A DNA stretch of 64,000 nucleotides, from the NCBI GenBank assembly GCA_023105745.1, contig JALGQZ010000001.1, positions 51,645,662 through 51,709,661 on the forward strand. The letters are read 5' to 3'. This DNA comes from Austropuccinia psidii. Taxonomy: Eukaryota; Basidiomycota; Pucciniomycetes; Pucciniales; Sphaerophragmiaceae. The translations under genes were made by a program, and so were the position numbers. The first letter of the stretch is position 1. Each line of letters starts with the position of its first letter. The notes below the pieces were generated by a model that worked only from the letters and a program-made list of their open reading frames with translations, ran no database searches and was not told the DNA's origin. Shown here in pieces: positions 33,061-44,042 of the stretch.

Positions 33061-34256
33061 TCCAAAAGTAAAATTTACTCTTGTCAGTCGTGAAAAACAG
33101 TCTGACAACAGAAAAGCCAATTATGGCATCATTGAACCCTGGTTTAGACCAAAAAGGGCTGGTTTAAGCCATTTTTAGCCAATTTTAGCCATTTTAGACC
33201 CTTAAATCAGCCATTACTATAGCAATACCAGGCCTAGAGCCTTCAAAACACGTCAGAATGTGTGTCAGAGGCGTAGAAACCAGTTAAAACTGTTTTTATT
33301 ATGATTGTTTTATCTTAAGGGTAGTTTTACCTTCTTGGCAACAGCTAAAACTACCCCAGTTGGTATCAAAACCTCATCATCAATTGAGTCCACAGACCCT
33401 GTAACTCAATTCCAGGCCAAAAGTGATGAACTTTTGCGTGAATTTTGACATCCCACGCCTGTCAGCAAGGATTTTGGGGGTCTAGCTCCCCCTTAGAGCT
33501 GGAGTTCCTTTTCCCCCCCAAATTTAATCTTTCCAATTTATTTTTTCCTTTAATTCCTCATCATGTATTATACTTATAATTTACACATGTAATTCAATTC
33601 AATTGTACAGTACAATACAGTAATAATTGACATCTCATATGTAAATCAAAGTTCACTTATGTAATACACGCGCACATTTTGACATTTCAATTGAATTCAA
33701 TTGAAAATACTTTAATTCCTCATAACTTCTAAACTAAACACAACACCTCAATTTTAACACAAAAATTGATGGTTAACACCACATTTGGTGTGAATTAAAT
33801 TAAGGTTTTGAGGATTTTCAACTTTTGTATTGAAAATACTAAAAACTTAATTTAAGCTTATTTAGAGTTGAGTTACAAAAATTTCACTCAGAGGTGACCC
33901 CACCTGATTTTTTATGAGGAATCCAATGGTGAAATAAAATTTATATGTTTATTTATTGGATAAAAAGTTATAATAAATTTTATTTAACTTTTTTCCAAAT
34001 TTATTTATTTTTTCACAATTTTGTTAAAATTTCATTTTTACTTAAATTTTTCAAGTATAAATGTAATTTTATATTTACAAAATTTAAAGTAATTTTATTT
34101 TTAAATTATAATTAATTTTTTATTTTTAATATAATTTATATTTATATTTTTTATTTTTATTTTAATAATATAAATAAATTTATTTTATTTATATTAATAT
34201 GTTATTTTTTATATTTGTGGTCTTTTGGGTATATGAAATTACCTCTAAGGCTCACA
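32422..34256 (-). mobile_element. Element C 5' LTR
   Basis: 1835 bp, near-identical to 24162-25997; one base shorter in a T run near 34136. It should hold the promoter, although I could not single out a convincing TATA element in this AT-rich sequence. Flanked by CAATT (34257-34261). Confidence 0.95.
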
Positions 34257-36932
34257 CAATTGTCTACAGCCAAGTATATAACATAAATGGATGCATTTAA
34301 AGGCTTTCACCAAAATGTTTTGACACCTAAAGCTAAGGAATTACTTAGAACTATCACTCACTGTGGTATTTATGAGTATCTTAGAATTCCATTTGGTATT
34401 AAAAATGCACAATCTCATTATCAAATAATGATGAATATCATCTTCCCCACAGATTTATCTGAAGGATGGCTTATCATTTGTATTGATGATATCATCATAT
34501 GTTCTGATTCATGGTCTTTGCACCTTTAAAGACTTTCAAGAGTACTTCATAAAGTTTCAGAAGTGAATATTAAAATTTCACTCAAGAAATGCAATTTTGG
34601 TTTTGAAGAGCTCAAAGCATTAGGACATATTGTTTCTGGTTTAAGCTTGGGTATTGACAAAAATAAAGCAGCAGCAGTGTTACTTAATCCAATACCCCAA
34701 AATAAGAAAGAAATGGTGTCTTATCTAGGATTTGCCAGTTATTATAGGCAAAACTTGAAAGACTTTGCAATTCTAGCCAAGTCACTCTATAGAATCTGTG
34801 ATCAACAAACAGTATTTGAGATGACACGGGAGAGAATTAAAGCTTATGATAAGGGAAGGAAAGCTCTTACAGAAGCACCTTTACTCCTCATGCCTGACTG
34901 GAATATACCTTTTAAATTCTACATTGATGCATGTGGAGATGGATTAGGGGCAGCCCTACATCAAGTCCAAATTATTGATGACAAACCTACAGAAGGACCA
35001 GTTTGTTACATCTCAAAACAAATCAAACCAACAGAAGCCAGACATGGTGAAAGCCAAATGGAGTGCTTATGTTTGGTATGGGCACTTCAGAAATTCCACT
35101 ATTACCTTGATGGCGGTGTTTTTGAAGTGATAACTGACTGTAATGCCGTGAAATCACTGCTTAACATGAAAACTCCCAACAGACATATGTTGAGATGGCA
35201 AACAGCCATTCAAGAATATAGAGGAAACATGACTATAGTTCATAAAGCAGGAAACATTCACAAGAATGCTGATGGACTTAGCAGATAGGCATTAGCCAAT
35301 ACTTCTGATAACCCAGCTTATGTACATTTGGAGGCAGAACCACAGATTCCAATTGAAGAAATTAACATAACTGATATTGGGACTTCATTCTTTGAGGAAT
35401 TCAGAGGATCTTATAAGCACGACATGAATTTCCATATCTTGACTTCCTTATTAGATAAATACTGAAAAGATACATTGTTAGTCAATTCACTGGATGAAGT
35501 TTTGAAGAATTCCTATTCTGAAGGAAGATTTCACTTTTTTGATAGGATTATTTACCACAGAACCAAACATTCTTTTTTAATGACATTGTGTATCAGATTG
35601 CTTATCAATACCATTCTTCATGAATTCCATGATAGCATCTACTCTGGACACCTGTCAGACAACAGAACACTTGAAAAAGTGAAGAACTGTGCATGGTGCC
35701 CATCTTGGAGAAAAGAGACCATGGAATATTTTTATACCTGTGACAAATGTCAAAAAGCAAACAGGAGTACACACAAGAAATTTGGGCTTATGATCCATAT
35801 TCAGAAACCAAAATACCCTTGGGAAGTTGTTCACATGGATTGGGTCACAGGACTTCCTCCAAGTGGTGACAGTAGTTATAATGCTTGTTTAGTCATTGTA
35901 GACAGATATAGCAAGACTCCCATATTCTTATCATGTCATAAAGATGACACAGCTATGGATACGGCTCTTCTTCTATGGAGTAGAGTTATTTCTCATACAG
36001 AACTATTCAAGAATATTATAAGTGACAGATATCACAAGTTCAAATCTGCACTTTGGACCAATCTTCATAGATTGTTTGGGACTAAGTTATCATTCTCTAC
36101 AGCATATCACTCTCAAACAGATGGGCTAGCAGAGAGAATGATTCAAACTTTAGAAGACATGATCAGGAGATTTTGTGCTTATGGCTTAGAGCTCAAAGAC
36201 TCAGATGTCTTTACTCATGACTGGTTCACTTTGATACCTGCATTAGAATTGGCATATAATACATCAGTCCATTCTTCCACAGGTCAAACACCTGCTATGT
36301 TAGAGAAAGGATGGAATCCAAGACTCCCAGCAGATACACTGAGGAAAGACTTGATTGACATTCATCCTACAGATTTCAGCTTCAAGATAATGCTTGATAA
36401 AGTGAATTATCATGCAAAACAAAGTATGAATGATGCTTTTGACTATGCAAAACAGAAGTGGGACAAGAGTCATAAAGTACCAGACTTCAAAGTAGGGGAC
36501 TTAGTTCTAGTTTCAACCTTGAATTTTCATAATATCAAAGGCCCAAAGAAACTTAAAGATTCTTATGTAGGACCTTTTGTTATTGTTGCCTTACATGGAA
36601 CCAATGCAGTTCAAGTGGAATTAAGTGGTGAATTGGAAAATAAACAGCCCACCTTTCCAGTCAGTCTGATAAACCCTTATCAAACAACTGAGAAAGAATT
36701 GTTTCCTTCAAGGAACCAAACTCCTTTGACTGTACCACCAGTGGAACAGGATGAATACAAAAAGATGAATAAAATCATTAAAGAAAGGAGACTTAGGGGT
36801 GTAAATCAAAGAGAATACCTAGTCAGATATAAAAATCCAGTACATGAAGATGAATGGCTGGCAGACTCAGAAATACCTGACTCAGATGGACTCTTAAGAA
36901 GATTTAGACATGAAAGAAGGACACAATCCTGA
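34257..36932 (+). pseudogene. Element D pol, part 2 (RT, RNase H, integrase)
   Basis: Continues the RT from CAATTGTCTAC at 34257. RT blocks: MDAFKGFHQNV, FGIKNAQSHYQIMMN and the active site [10 protein letters not shown] (CIDD for YIDD) near 34480. RNase [18 protein letters not shown] near 34920. Integrase zinc finger [15 protein letters not shown] near 35625 and CDKCQKA; core [10 protein letters not shown] near 35833, SDRYHKF near 36023 (family SDRDPKF, so a catalytic Asp-context change) and GLAERM near 36124. Tail [22 protein letters not shown] near 36820. Breaks: TAA near 34527, TAG near 35286 and TGA near 35463. Stop at 36930, then 144 nt to the 3' LTR. Confidence 0.9.
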
Positions 36933-37037
36933 ATATGTCTATAAATTCTCTTTTAATTACTTGATCTTAGTAATGAAAAGAGGTTGTAAAGTGGACATCA
37001 ACCCCCTTTGGGGTCTTTTTCTCCTTTATACCATTGA

Positions 37038-37058
37038 TAAAATTGTAGTACAATTTTA
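37038..37058. other. PPT-proximal hairpin of element D
   Basis: TAAAATTGTA / TACAATTTTA around a single G: a perfect 10-bp inverted repeat 18 nt before the LTR. Identical to the E hairpin at 49069-49089. Confidence 0.7.
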
Positions 37059-37076
37059 TTTTTTGGTGGGAGGGAA

Positions 37077-38983
37077 TGTGAGCCTTGAGGTATATTTTAC
37101 ATACCCAAATAAGCCACAATTATCTTAAAAATAAATTCTGAACTATTCATAACCCATAAGTAATGCATATATTCAAAATTCATCATTTTTTGATTTCAGA
37201 AAAGATGAATAATGTTTTTTTGAGTAAGTAAATCTATGAATTTAAGGCCAGATTTGGATTCTACACAAAACTTCACCTAGGGTAGCTCCATAGAGTGAAT
37301 AATCTCAAATCAACTCTTTTAGGTGGTAATATGGAAAACACTTCAATACCACATAAAAGATCTGTGAAAATGTTGTTTTTCTCTATTTCACGCCAAAATA
37401 ATGGGAATGTGAGAAATCCCATGTTACATATACACTAAGAATAGTGTTATGCATGTTTTCGGCACTTAATATTATGGCATTCTTACATGCACTTTTGGTA
37501 CACCCATAGTGGATATCTCACTTTAACTTTAAGATTCTATTTTCACGTAAAAAAAGGCAAGGGGGACAAAAGACATCAAAGAGAGCCAGGGTAGCCAACT
37601 TCTGAGGCCTCTGAGGCATGAAAAACTCAAAAGCTTGGATCCATGGCTGATCTTGGCCCAATTAGTAAGCTAAAACCTTTTGGGAAATTGGTTACCATGT
37701 TACACCTTCATTAAATCATAAGAAAATAGCAAATAACCTGCTATTTTGACATGCCAAGGAGGTAAAGAACAGCTTAGACTGCTGTAACAATGTCAATTCT
37801 TAATGAATTACCATGGATAAACCCCAAAAGAGTAATTAAAACCCTTTTTGGACTAGTATCCATTGTTTTACCTCATAGCAACCTGCCATATACTGCTATT
37901 TGCAATTCTACATAGAATTGAGGTAAAAACTTCAAGTATTCATTAAAAATAAAATTCTCAATTAATCTTTCTGAAACTTTCAGCACCAATTAAGCACTGC
38001 AAAATTCATATAAAAACCAAAAAAAATTAGACTTTTATATGTACAATTCAAAGGTTTACTTACAGTCCATTTTTGATGATTCCACGTGAAACACAGAATC
38101 TTTAAAAATTTACAGAAAACACATTCTGTGATGAAATTTTCAATAAGATTCATAACCTTGAAAAATCAATGATTATTTTGGAATAAGAGAACAAAAAAGA
38201 TGTTACTCCTTTTATTCTTAACCATAAATGGGTTGGTAGTCACATAAAAGCCTCAACTAAGTAACCATGATAATCTTACGTGACAACAAATGATGCAATC
38301 AATAATCCAAAAAGGTTGATTGTTTTCTAACTCACCTGTTTTTCAGTTTTCTCCATGGCACGCCTCTGTGAGCTGTCTTAGACTTAAAAGAAGCCTCCTA
38401 TTGCTGTTTTTTCCACATCATCACATTATTATATTATACCTCTTATTACCAAACAAGTAAGTATTAGTTAAAAATATTTCTTAATTGTTTTATTCTTTCA
38501 GGAATCAATCAGAAAGATGTGAAATCATAGAAATTAACCATACTTTGCTGTAATACTGTTATAAATTAATTTCGATCCATTAAACCCACAATTCCACGTC
38601 AAATTTCTCAACTATTATCATCTAAAAGGTTCATTGGATTAATGGTGAGTAATGTATCTCAATTCTTCCAGTTTTTCTCTATTAATAGCTTTCTTCAACA
38701 ATTATCTTTATAATTATTCTTGTAAAAGATAATTATATATTGGAATAATTTCATTCTTTTAATAAAAGAAGTTTTTATTATTAAATTCTTCTTGTAATTG
38801 ATTCTTGTAGACAATTACTCCTTACTGTTATAATCACTAGTAGTGTATAACACGTAAAAGAAATAATTATTTAATTATTTAATTATGGATATAATATTTT
38901 TTTATCATTATTTTTCATAAGAACAGTCATATTACTGTTGTTTAATACTAATATTATCAACAGTTTCATAGACACATCTTACA
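37077..38983 (+). mobile_element. Element D 3' LTR
   Basis: Begins TGTGAGCCTTGAGG after GGTGGGAGGGAA and ends ACACATCTTACA at 38983. 1907 bp. It contains about 45 bp near 38710-38755 (an ATAATTATATATTGGAATAATTTC-like stretch, also in E) that the 5' LTR lacks, so the two LTRs of D are not simple copies of each other. Confidence 0.88.
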
Positions 38984-40336
38984 ATATCCCTGATCCTGCA
39001 AGGATGCTATTACTTCCCCTATATGGGACACATTAGTGAAGAAAATACTGAATAGAGGGTAACAAGAACAGCTTGGTGGCCCAGATGGAAACAAGAGTAA
39101 TGTTAATACATCATCACTAGTGAGAGATTCCAGAAGGCAGACAGAAAGCATGGGAAGAAATATGGCCTACTTCAACATATAGAAGAACCCAAACACCCAT
39201 GGGAAACCATCAACATGGACTGGGTCACACGACTAGTGCCAGGAGGCAAGGAAACCTTCAATGCTTTCCTATTCATAGTTGATAGGTATAGTAAAGGTTT
39301 AAGGTGCCTACAGTGTCACAAGGAAGACACATCTATGGATACAGCCTTGTTATTCTAGAAAAGCATCATATACACATGTGGAATACCTAAGATCATCATT
39401 AGTGATAGGGATTCATAATTTACATCAGAATTTTGGACCAACCTCTATGACATTCTTGGCACAAAACCTGCATTTTATACATCTTATCATCCACAGGCAG
39501 AAGATTTAGCTGAAAGGATGATCCAGACAATGGAGGAAATTATGAGTAGATTCTTTTTGTATGGCATTTAATATAAGGATCATGAAGGATATACCCATGA
39601 CTGGTTCACACTTCTACCAACAGCTCAAATTGCTTACAACACCAGCCAGCACTCTACCACAGGGTAATCACCCTCACTGGTAGAAAAGGGGTGGAACCCC
39701 CTATGGCCTATGGATTACTTGAGTAAAAATCTTCTGACTATCTGCCCCACAGCCAAAGACTTCCATGACATGGGGTAGAGAGCATGTGATACAGTTGCTA
39801 AGTGCATAGCTGAGGCTGGAAAGTGCAAAAAACAGATGTGTGACAAAACACACATGGAACAAAACTTCAAAGAAGGGGACCAAGTGTTAGTATCTACACT
39901 CAACTTTAATAACCTCAAGGGACAAAAGAAAATGAGGTACTCATTTGTGTGACCCTTCAATATCATAAAATTGATATGTAAAAATTCAGTGGAGGTTAGA
40001 CTTCCAGAGGAATTCTCTAGGATACACCCAGTAATCCCAGTGAGTTTGATAAACCCCTACTTCCAGACAGGACAGGATAAGCTGCACTCCAGGAACAAGA
40101 CCTACACCCCAAAAGACATGGTGGAGGTGGAAGACTCCCCTGGCCTTATGAAAAAGATCATCAAGGCCAGTAAGATCAGACTTAATGGTAAATACCAGGC
40201 ACAATATTTGGTAAGATTCAAAAACCAAACAACAGACAAAGATAAATGGTTTGCAGCAGATGCCATACCAGATGGTAACCTTCACCTGAGAATATTAAGA
40301 GCCTCTATGAGGGCTGAACAGTCTCATCAATCATTA
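38984..40336 (+). pseudogene. Element F integrase remnant
   Basis: Plus-strand Ty3 integrase, heavily decayed. It begins inside the zinc-binding region (GHISEENT near 39028, second half of HHCC degenerate), then the core (MDWVT near 39217, VDRYSKG near 39280, SDRDS near 39403, [11 protein letters not shown] near 39508) with stops interspersed. The best-preserved part is the C-terminus, open at 39971-40450 (EEFSRIHPVIPVSLINPYFQTG, then IRLNGKYQAQYLVRFKNQ and DKWFAADAIPDG). About 35% of aligned positions look like element E by eye. The upstream gag, PR and RT of F are missing; the left end is the 3' edge of element D. Confidence 0.85.
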
Positions 40337-40345
40337 GCCTTTTTT

Positions 40346-40357
40346 GGAGGGAGGGTA
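40346..40357 (+). other. Element F polypurine tract
   Basis: GGAGGGAGGGTA directly before TGTCAGCC, the F 3' LTR start. Confidence 0.7.
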
Positions 40358-40756
40358 TGTCAGCCTGTGACTCAAAACCAGAGCATAAGCATGAAAGCCA
40401 AATACCATAAGCCAATGGTAGAGCAAAGTACCACCAAAAAATGGAGCTGAGACAAACCAGCTCAAAAGGTATTGAAAGAAAGAGGAAACTCACCTCTTTC
40501 CAAATATAAGTCCCATAATCATAAGAAAAAGAATAACAAAGTTATTCCTTCTCAAAGAAGTTGGTGAGCATAAAACTTAATTTTCACCTCTAATCTGCAA
40601 TCCAGGGAAATAGAATTAACCCCAGAAAAAATGAATTCAAATTATATCTCTAAATCAGGGGTATCAAATGGTACAGGCACCACAACCACAGAAGGTATTG
40701 CCAAAATAAGTTCAAATGAGGGTGAATAAAATATTCACCTCTCATCTAACTTCTAC
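40358..40756 (+). mobile_element. Element F 3' LTR, first part
   Basis: Starts TGTCAGCCTGTGACTC and is colinear with 2415-2825. Interrupted by element E after TCTAC (40752-40756); it continues at 51031. Confidence 0.8.
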
Positions 40757-42679
40757 TGTGAGCCTTGAAGTATGTTTTACATACCCAAATAGGCCACAAT
40801 TATCTTAAAAAGAAATTTTGAATTATGCAAAACTCATAAGTCATGCATATATCCAAAATTCATCGTTTTCAATTTCAGAAAAGATGAATAACTTCTTATT
40901 GAGTAAGTAAATCCATGGATTTAAGACCAGATTTGGATTCTACACAAAAATTCACCTAGGGTAGCTCCATAGAGTGAATAAGCTCAATTTAAGTATTTGA
41001 GGTGGTAAAATGGAAAATACTTCAATACCACATCATTAATACCACATAAAAGATCCGTGAAAATTTTTGTTTTTCTTGATTTTTAGCCAAAATAATGGGA
41101 AAGTGAGAAATCCCATGTTACATATACACTAAGAATAGTGTTATGCATGTTTTGAGCACTTAATATCATGGTATTCTTATATGGACTTTTGGTACACCCA
41201 TAGTGGATATCTCACTTTAAGCTTAAATTACTATTTTGACGTAAAAAATAGGCAAGGGGGACAAAAGACATCAAAGAGAGCCAGGGTACCCAACTTCTGA
41301 GGCCTCAGAGGTGTGGATAGCTCCAGAGCATGGATCCATGGCTCATCTTGGCCCAATTGGTAAACCAAAACTCTTTGGGAACTTGGTTACCAAGTTACAA
41401 CTACTGTAAAACACCAGAAAAAAGCAAATAACCTGCTATTTTGATGTGCCAAGGAGGTAATGAGCTACTTACACTCCTGTAACCATGTCAATTACTAATG
41501 ACTTTCCATGGATAAACCCCAAAAGAGTAATTAAAACCCTTTTGGGACCCATATTCATTGATTTACCTCATAGCAACCAGCAAAACACTGCTATTTGCAA
41601 TTCTACGTAGAAATGAGGTAAAAACTTCAAAAATTCATTAAAAATACAATTCTTAATGAATCTTTCTGAAACTTTCAGGACTAAAGGCGAACTGTATTAT
41701 CTATGGTACAACCAAAAAGAATTACAGTTTTACTAGTAAAATTAAAAGTTTTACTTACAGTCCATTTTTGGTTATTCTACGTGAAACACTGAATCTTCAA
41801 AAATTCACAGTAATTACAACCTGTGATGAAATTGGCAATAACATTGATAACTTTGAGAAATCAATGATTATTTTAGAATAAAAGAAGATTTACAAGTGTT
41901 ACTCCTTTTATTCTTAACCATATTGGGGTTGGTAGTCACGTAAAAGCATCAATTAAGTAATTATGATAATCTTACGTGACAACTGATGATGCAATCAATA
42001 ATCCAAAAGGGTTTATTGTTTTCTCACTCACTGGTTTTTCAGTTTGCTCCATGTCACGCCTCTGTGAGCTGTTGTTGACTTAAAAGAGGCCTTCTCTTGC
42101 TGTTTTTTCCACATCATCATCTCATCAATTTATTAAATATTTATTACCAACAAGTAAGTATTAGTTACAGCTATTCTTAAGTGTTTTAAATCTTTCAGAA
42201 TCAATCAGAAAGACGTGAAATCATAGAATCCAACTATATATTGTTGTAATACTGTTATAAATCCTTTTGATCCCTTAAATCCACAATTCCACGTCAAATT
42301 TCTCTACTTTTATTATCAATAAGTTCTTTGGAGTATTAGTGAGTCTTTTATCTTTAATTCTTAAAGTTTTTCTCTAGTAATAGTTTTCTTCAAGAATTAT
42401 CTTTATAATTATTCTTGTAAAAGATAATTATATATTAAAATAATTTTTATTATTTTAATAAAAGAAGTTTTTTATTATTAAATTCTTGTTGTAATTGATT
42501 CTTGTAGACAATTACTGCTCACTGTTATAATCACTAGTAGTGTATAACACGTGAAAGAAATAATTTTATAATTATTTAATTGTGGTTATAATAATTTTTA
42601 TTATTATATTTCATAAGAACAGACATAGTACTGTTGATTAATAGTAATATGATCATCAGTTTCATAGTCACATCTTACA
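40757..42679 (+). mobile_element. Element E 5' LTR
   Basis: Starts TGTGAGCCTTGAAG and ends TCACATCTTACA. 1923 bp. Carries the donor-like CAACAA|GTAAGT at 42153|42154. No coding sequence. Confidence 0.95.
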
Positions 42680-43067
42680 TTTGGGGGCCTGGCCGTGTTT
42701 TTTGAACCTTGTACCCTTAATTAATATATTTTTAAGCTCTAAAATATATTAATTTAATTAATTTTTTTCTTTCAATTTGAAGTTAAAATATTTTTATTTT
42801 TGAAATTGTTTTAAAATCTTTTTCATTGAGGAATTTGGTTTAATTTTATATTGTTTTTACACGTGGCTTTTTCACATCCAAAAACTTATAAAATTATTCT
42901 TTGAGTTACTCTGAATTAATTTTATTCAAAATCTTAAATTTTAATTTTTTTCTTTAAAAAGAATAATTTTTTTAATATTAAAAAATATAAAACTTATAAA
43001 AAATCTTTAAAAATATTTTAAAAAAAAAGTATAAAAAATAATTTTTCTCTTTTATAATTTTTTCTAG
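42154..43067 (+). other. Predicted leader intron, element E
   Basis: Donor ACCAACAA|GTAAGTATTAG in the LTR; acceptor TTTTTTCTAG|TG at 43067; 914 nt. The joined sequence AACA-A|TG-TCT creates an ATG with A at -3. The primer site (42682-42694) is inside the intron, so only spliced RNA would lack it; genomic RNA must stay unspliced. Not verified by RNA. Confidence 0.5.
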
Positions 43068-44042
43068 TGTCTTTAATCAAATACTGTGCAGCTGGCAACA
43101 GACTCAGTAAAAGATATATAACTAGTCCAGAATCTGAAGACAGTATTGAGGTGCAGATTGCTAAAAGAGGCACCTTATTCAACTCAGAAAAAGCTAAATT
43201 ACCACCAAAAGGTGTGTATTTTATCTTATATTTTCACCTTTTATCTTTAAATTGACGTGAAAATGGTGCATACCAGAAATGGAAGCAACTATTCAGTCCA
43301 GCCAGATGGATGTGGACAAGGAAGAGGCAAGACCAAATCCAGAAGTGCCAAATCTTCCACAAGAAAGACACATCTGGAGGATGCCAGAGTTGCCCCCCAT
43401 TCCCCAAGGTCTGTACCAACAGATTTTGAAGTGAATTCTGAGCCTGAACTAATTTATGATAATATTTCCAGGGCTGAACCATTTTCAAGTGGCAGCAATA
43501 GAAATATATCAGAGCCAGTACAAAAATTGGTTCAGAGCAGCCAAAGAAGAGGAGTGGGAAATCTGCCCAAGCCTTTGGCAGGGGGCCATGAACTCCTACT
43601 TACACATCAAGAGCTTTCTGGGTCAGGAGAAGACCATAGAACTCTTAGGAGGTTGGAGCCCCCTGTCTTGCAAAGACAAGGTCAAAAAAGATAAAGAATT
43701 AGTTGAAGAACCAGAGTCTTTTTATCCATAGACCAGAAGAAAGAGTTGGAAATGACTCCAACTTTGGAGACAGAGGCACCAGTGGCATCTACCAGCTCCA
43801 AACCAGCTCCAGAAGCATCCAAGGACAAGCCCAAAGGACCTCAAAAGAAACAGAGAGGTCCCAAGAACCATCAAGGCAAGGGCAAAGCCAAAGCCAATTG
43901 GCACAGACCTTACCCACAAGGGTACAGGATCCCCAGATTGGAGCCTTCAGCAGTGGACAGTGTCTTCAATATGGCCAGAACTCTTATGGAATTCACAGCC
44001 AAGGAGCAGGAAAGGATGAACAGGACTTTTCCACGCAAATAA
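43068..44042 (+). pseudogene. Element E ORF1 (spliced frame overlapping gag 5' region), broken
   Basis: Exon 43068-43211 (SLIKYCAAGNRLSKRY...), a 65-nt intron 43212-43276 (AAAAG|GTGTGT ... CATACCAG|AA), then an exon from 43277 read as GAA-ATG-GAA. It contains AAKEEEWEICPSLWQGAMN, HIKSFLGQEKTIELLGG, PVASTSSKPAPEA, YPQGYRIPR and VFNMARTLMEF, all alignable with C. Breaks: TGA 43432, TAA 43450 (both at the same places as stops in D) and two one-base insertions between 43680 and 43730. It ends with TAA 44040-44042. The competing gag-phase frame (ATG 43263) is open only to 43694. Confidence 0.6.

Larger units (their letters stand above)
24162..34256 (-). mobile_element. Element C, complete Ty3-type retrotransposon inserted in D
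   Basis: A 10.1-kb minus-strand element with LTRs of 1836 and 1835 bp, a primer site, an intact gag-pol frame, a polypurine tract and a perfect 5-bp target duplication CAATT. By eye the LTRs differ at four substitutions and one single-base indel. This is the youngest and best preserved unit in the window and may be transposition-competent. Confidence 0.96.
18686..38983 (+). mobile_element. Element D (plus strand), host of C, chimeric flanks
   Basis: LTR (18686-20548), internal region with gag-pol split by C at 24161/34257, LTR (37077-38983). Without C it is about 10.2 kb. The two LTRs differ in length (1863 and 1907 bp) and at many positions. The bases next to the ends are TATTT (left) and ATATC (right), so there is no target duplication; the left flank is element A and the right flank is the integrase of element F. 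See findings for the recombination model. Confidence 0.85.

Noticed and set aside
43431..43471. Possible third intron in element E (GTGAAT ... CTAAT ... TTTCCAG)
   Set aside because: It has a good branch-like motif and acceptor and would remove both ORF1 stops, but at 41 nt it is very short, it would move the reading out of the conserved ORF1 frame, D lacks the GT donor, and C aligns without a gap.
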